A stretch of 23,729 bases of DNA from Didymodactylos carnosus (Eukaryota; Rotifera; Eurotatoria; Philodinida; Philodinidae), in NCBI GenBank assembly GCA_905250885.1, contig CAJNOQ010002561.1:1-23729 (forward strand). Reading direction: 5' to 3'. This document shows positions 21,223-23,729 of the stretch, one piece after another. Positions within the stretch are counted from its first letter, which is position 1; each line of letters opens with the position of its first letter. A program made the translations under genes and the position numbers. The notes beneath the pieces were generated by a model. The model did no database searches. It saw only the letters and a list, made by a program, of their open reading frames with translations, and was not told the origin of the DNA.

Positions 21223-21984
21223 TTAGATTCATTTTCTTAGTGGTTATGATAGTTATTGATGTAGAAAAAATTAAAACATAAATCTTTTATGTCATCATCA
21301 TAAAGAAACTATTTTGTTTTTCTGATATTCTTTGATATGCAGGCGATTTGTGTGGAATTTGTTTTCCGTATAGTTTGACAGAACGAGGAAAAACAGAAAG
21401 AAAAACGTCTGACATGGCAACTCAATTGAAAACATGCAAAGGTAGACAGAGAATAACTTCTTTTTTTTGCTATGTTATTGTAAACTTAAATAAAATAACT
21501 TACAAATCAATTCACATTTATGATCGATTTGAAAGCTCAACTAATCTATATTCTGACGCACCCCCATTTACACAGCAAAAGATTGTATTCATGACCCTTG
21601 TTTCCCAGGTACTGTTGAGTAGCCTAGAGGAACAACATCCTATAATCGTTATGTGCCATCAATGATAAATCAAAATCATCAGCTATACCCGACTTCGTAC
21701 ATTCAACAGCAACCTCCAACAACTATCAATTATATGAATGAGCCAATATCACATATGATAGCAATCCATCAGTCACATAATTCATTAAACAAGTGATAGA
21801 GATGCACATATTTCTTTGTCATCTGCATGTTTTTTCTCATATTTTTTGTCTATTTTAGTTATCATATTATAATACAGTAATATCATATATTATTGTTTCA
21901 TACAATAATGTTGAATCTCTATTGAAACACTAAGACTTTTTTCATTCAACATAGTGCTCTTTCTGACCCATTTTCTTTTATTTC
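21223..21984 (+). other. Interior right half; exon-like pieces of unknown origin
   Basis: A plus-strand piece at about 21343-21443 is bordered by TATGCAG and GGTAGAC, so it could be a small exon. It encodes LCGICFPYSLTERG and ends in TQLKTCKG. A second piece, about 21620-21796, encodes a low-complexity Q/N/P-rich tail (QNHQLYPTSYIQQQPPTTIN) ending in TGA. An in-frame stop precedes that tail, so a cis-spliced border would be needed for it to be real. The rest is AT-rich and empty. I cannot link the two pieces or assign a family. Confidence 0.25.
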
Positions 21985-22389
21985 TTTTATATCAACACAA
22001 CTTTCAAATGACTTTTTTTCACAAAGAGACTTTTTTTAAGTAAAGTTTGATCTATATTTTCCTGTATTTAAAGCACTATATGATGATAGACATCAACTTC
22101 ATGAAAATACAGAATAACAGATCGTGCCTGACTGGTGTGACAAGGCGCGAATTTATAAGTTACAACAGTCGACTATATAACTTAACAGTTTACAGAGAAA
22201 TAGTCGATAAAATATCTACCATAACTTACCTACATTTTCAATGTCAACGTACGAAAAATTTATTCAGAAGAACAAATATTTCTGGTCGTGTTCAGGACCA
22301 GTTTGGCCAAACCGTTGTGACCGACATTTACTACATTCGTCGATTGAATTCAGTTTTGTCCTTTGTTGAGACAAGAGTCTTCGTGAACA
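21985..22389 (+). repeat. Right arm of the large inverted repeat (405 bp)
   Basis: This is the reverse-complement partner of 20145-20531. It carries one 18-bp insertion at about 22010-22027, which duplicates the motif GACTTTTTTT so that it occurs twice, 18 bp apart. The plus-strand open frame from 22047 matches the minus-strand frame of the left arm residue for residue for about 112 codons, then diverges at the arm end. Confidence 0.95.
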
Positions 22390-22718
22390 TGTTCTGATCT
22401 GTTTACACAAAAAAAACTTGATCTATACAAAAATTGCATTTGTGAAAATCGCTTCGAACGACTAATTCGATGTTATGATCCTAGCACAATGAAAAAATAT
22501 ACGATTTCTGTACCTTTTTTTAAACGACAATTAGTTGTAAAGTCGTTGAGGTCTCTGAAAAGTATTACAAAACATGAAGTCGCTTTTCTTTTTAAAAATG
22601 AGAGTATAAAAAGCTCTTACGGTAATGTAATTTGTTATCAGTGTAGTGAAGAACTGGAAAAACTTCAAGAAGAAACTTTTTGTCTTTGAAAGAGAAACAG
22701 GAGTCTCAACATTAAGTG
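22390..22718 (+). other. Spacer with a short open frame of unknown origin
   Basis: A 66-codon plus-strand frame (22489-22689) contains ITKHEVAFLFKNESIKSSYG and NVICYQCSEELEKLQEETF. It may belong to the retroelement whose reverse transcriptase starts just downstream, but no family motif is visible in it. Confidence 0.3.
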
Positions 22719-23033
22719 TCATCATCGGTGGTTCCAGTCAACAAAAAAGATGGTAATACAAGAGTTTGTGCTGATTATCATCAATAAAATTCGATTACCA
22801 AAGCTGACCAATATCCTATACAAAAAATAGAAGAGATACTTAATTATTTTGAAGAGAAAAGAGCGTTTACTTCTTTAGATGCAAATAAAAGATTTCATCA
22901 AATTCCTATGTCAAGTGAAAGTCGACAAAAAACGCCATTTCAAACACATTGCAGATTAAAACAATTTATAAGAATGCCATTTGGTTTAAGAAACGGTTCT
23001 GCAGTATTTCAAAGAATGAAAAGAATATCGAAA
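22719..23033 (+). pseudogene. Ty3/gypsy reverse transcriptase fragment
   Basis: This is 105 codons of retrotransposon reverse transcriptase, the enzyme that copies element RNA into DNA. Visible blocks in order are VVPVNKKDGNTRVCADYHQ, ITKADQYPIQKIEEIL, FTSLDANKRFHQIPM (with the first catalytic Asp), RQKTPFQTHCRLKQF and IRMPFGLRNGSAVFQRMKR. This order is that of Ty3/gypsy elements. One in-frame TAA replaces the Leu expected after ADYHQ, and the GYWQ-type motif of the family has become RFHQ. The fragment breaks off at 23033, before the Y-x-DD active site, exactly where a receptor fragment begins. No LTR, protease, RNase H or integrase is visible. Non-functional. Confidence 0.85.
22968..23033 (+). 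repeat. Left copy of a 66-bp perfect inverted repeat
   Basis: This end part of the reverse transcriptase fragment is identical to the reverse complement of 23664-23729. Both copies end at the same base of the retroelement. Confidence 0.95.
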
Positions 23034-23663
23034 CATTTAAATTGGTTTATAGCTGTGAGTTGGAAGAATCAATAAAAGATATTCGACAGTGGTGCACGTT
23101 TCTTTTTGTCAAATATTCACTAACAAATGAAAGATCTAATGCTGAGAACAAAGAGTCCCAACTGACCGTCGACAGAAAGTACTAATAAGTAGATTCCACA
23201 CCCGACTATACGTGTTTTCGATTGACAGAATGTCATTAAAGATACGCTGTTCGCCACAAGTCCAACTGCTACTATCCCGATGACAATGCCGAGGATGAAC
23301 TGGATCAGCAACGACTGATCAAAGAGTGGCTGACCGCCCAAAGTATCTGATCCGAGCAACGAACGCATCGGCCGTTAGCGAATACTGAGAGGTCGTAAAC
23401 TGACCAGAATGCCCGAAGTAGCAGTTCGGACATATGCAAGCTGTATTAGAAACTCCAAGTTGTTGAACCTGAACGCACAAACCTCTGTTTAAACAATAAT
23501 TTCCTTCTGAACACTCAACAGCCGATTGATTAAAGGTCAGACAGTCAGGACGTTAACTGTGATTGCTACAAAAACACATAAACACATCATCAATGAAGCA
23601 ACGTAAACGGGTATTATTACAAACCTTAATAAAATATTTGACTCGCTTCATCAATCCATATGA
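23034..23663 (-). pseudogene. EGF plus seven-transmembrane receptor fragment
   Basis: Reading leftward from 23663, a Cys-rich lead (VCNNTRLRCFIDDVFMCFC) is followed after one in-frame stop by an EGF-like domain: CSEGNYCLNRGLCVQ, then ACICPNCYFG. A spacer (QFTTSQYSLTADAF) comes next. After a frameshift near 23370 the first membrane helix follows (IQFILGIVIGIVAVGLVANS) and then the second (VGCGIYLLVLSVDGQLGLF). A further frame change gives TCTTVEYLLLILP, like the start of the third helix. The fragment ends there at the junction with retroelement sequence. The architecture is that of rhodopsin-like receptors with an EGF-bearing ectodomain. At least one stop and two frameshifts show it is dead. 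Helices four to seven are absent. Confidence 0.75.
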
Positions 23664-23729
23664 TTTCGATATTCTTTTCATTCTTTGAAATACTGCAGAA
23701 CCGTTTCTTAAACCAAATGGCATTCTTAT
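23664..23729 (-). repeat. Right copy of the 66-bp inverted repeat (reverse transcriptase)
   Basis: On the minus strand this encodes the same gypsy reverse transcriptase end (MPFGLRNGSAVFQRMKR) as 22968-23033. It is cut by the window edge, so the true arm may be longer. With the left copy it encloses the receptor fragment. Confidence 0.9.

Larger units (their letters stand above)
20145..22389. mobile_element. Composite inverted-repeat structure, possible foldback element
   Basis: Two long, nearly identical arms in opposite orientation (20145-20531 and 21985-22389) flank a 1453-bp interior. The interior holds a minus-strand LDL-receptor-A type gene fragment and possible plus-strand exon-like pieces. 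Long terminal inverted repeats around non-transposase cargo fit a foldback-type or non-autonomous DNA element. An inverted segmental duplication made during break repair fits equally well. No target-site duplication is clear: the outer flanks read TCGTCCAT on the left and TGTTCTG on the right. Arm identity is far higher than expected from the broken state of the interior, so the arms are young or kept alike by gene conversion. Confidence 0.5.

Noticed and set aside
23570-23620. FIDDV on the minus strand, resembling the Y-x-DD active site of reverse transcriptase next to a gypsy fragment
   Set aside because: The frame continues through a Cys-rich lead into an EGF-like domain (MCFC, then DCLTFNQSAVEC), and the gypsy match stops at 23664, so this peptide belongs to the receptor fragment.
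1-23729. tRNA, rRNA and CRISPR array
   Set aside because: I looked for tRNA B-box-like GGTTCGAATCC sequences, rRNA-like conserved blocks and regularly spaced repeats; none was convincing.

Overview
The window looks like nuclear DNA from an invertebrate animal, most likely a bdelloid rotifer (inference, about 65% sure). It is strongly AT-rich. The two intact genes have tiny introns, most of 50-81 bases with one of 131, using GT..AG borders. The flanks carry decayed Tc1/mariner and Ty3/gypsy sequence and decayed LDL-receptor-A / EGF / seven-transmembrane receptor fragments of a style I associate with bdelloids.

Layout. (1) 1-2293: mobile-element debris, with a small MITE-like element at 567-730 and a full-length but dead Tc1/mariner element at 1193-2291, flanked by TA and with matching terminal inverted repeats. 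(2) 2294-10891: about 8.6 kb of AT-rich DNA without a gene I can recognise. It holds simple repeats and one large imperfect palindrome (8865-9372). (3) 10892-17335: the biological core, a conserved cholinergic gene locus. A complete vesicular acetylcholine transporter (VAChT, 4 exons, 536 aa) is followed on the same strand by a complete choline acetyltransferase (ChAT, 13 coding exons, 697 aa). ChAT makes acetylcholine and VAChT loads it into synaptic vesicles. In other animals the two genes share a promoter and a leader exon, with VAChT inside the first ChAT intron, and the arrangement here fits that plan. (4) 17439-about 19200: a decayed minus-strand protein gene, tail to tail with ChAT, that I do not recognise. 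(5) About 19200-23729: a rearranged, repeat-rich block.

The last block is the most unusual. It contains two inverted-repeat structures side by side. The first has arms of 387 and 405 bp (20145-20531 and 21985-22389). Apart from an 18-bp insertion the arms differ by only about two substitutions, and they enclose a minus-strand LDL-receptor class A fragment. The second has arms of a Ty3/gypsy reverse transcriptase fragment (22968-23033 and 23664-23729, the latter cut by the window end), identical over 66 bp. They enclose a 630-bp minus-strand fragment of an EGF plus seven-transmembrane receptor. That both structures enclose pieces of receptor genes in the same orientation is the best candidate here for something undescribed. 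Foldback-type gene capture and palindromic break repair are both possible explanations, and neither is shown by the sequence alone.

All exon borders were read by eye from splice consensus, reading frame and remembered family conservation. No alignment or database search was run.
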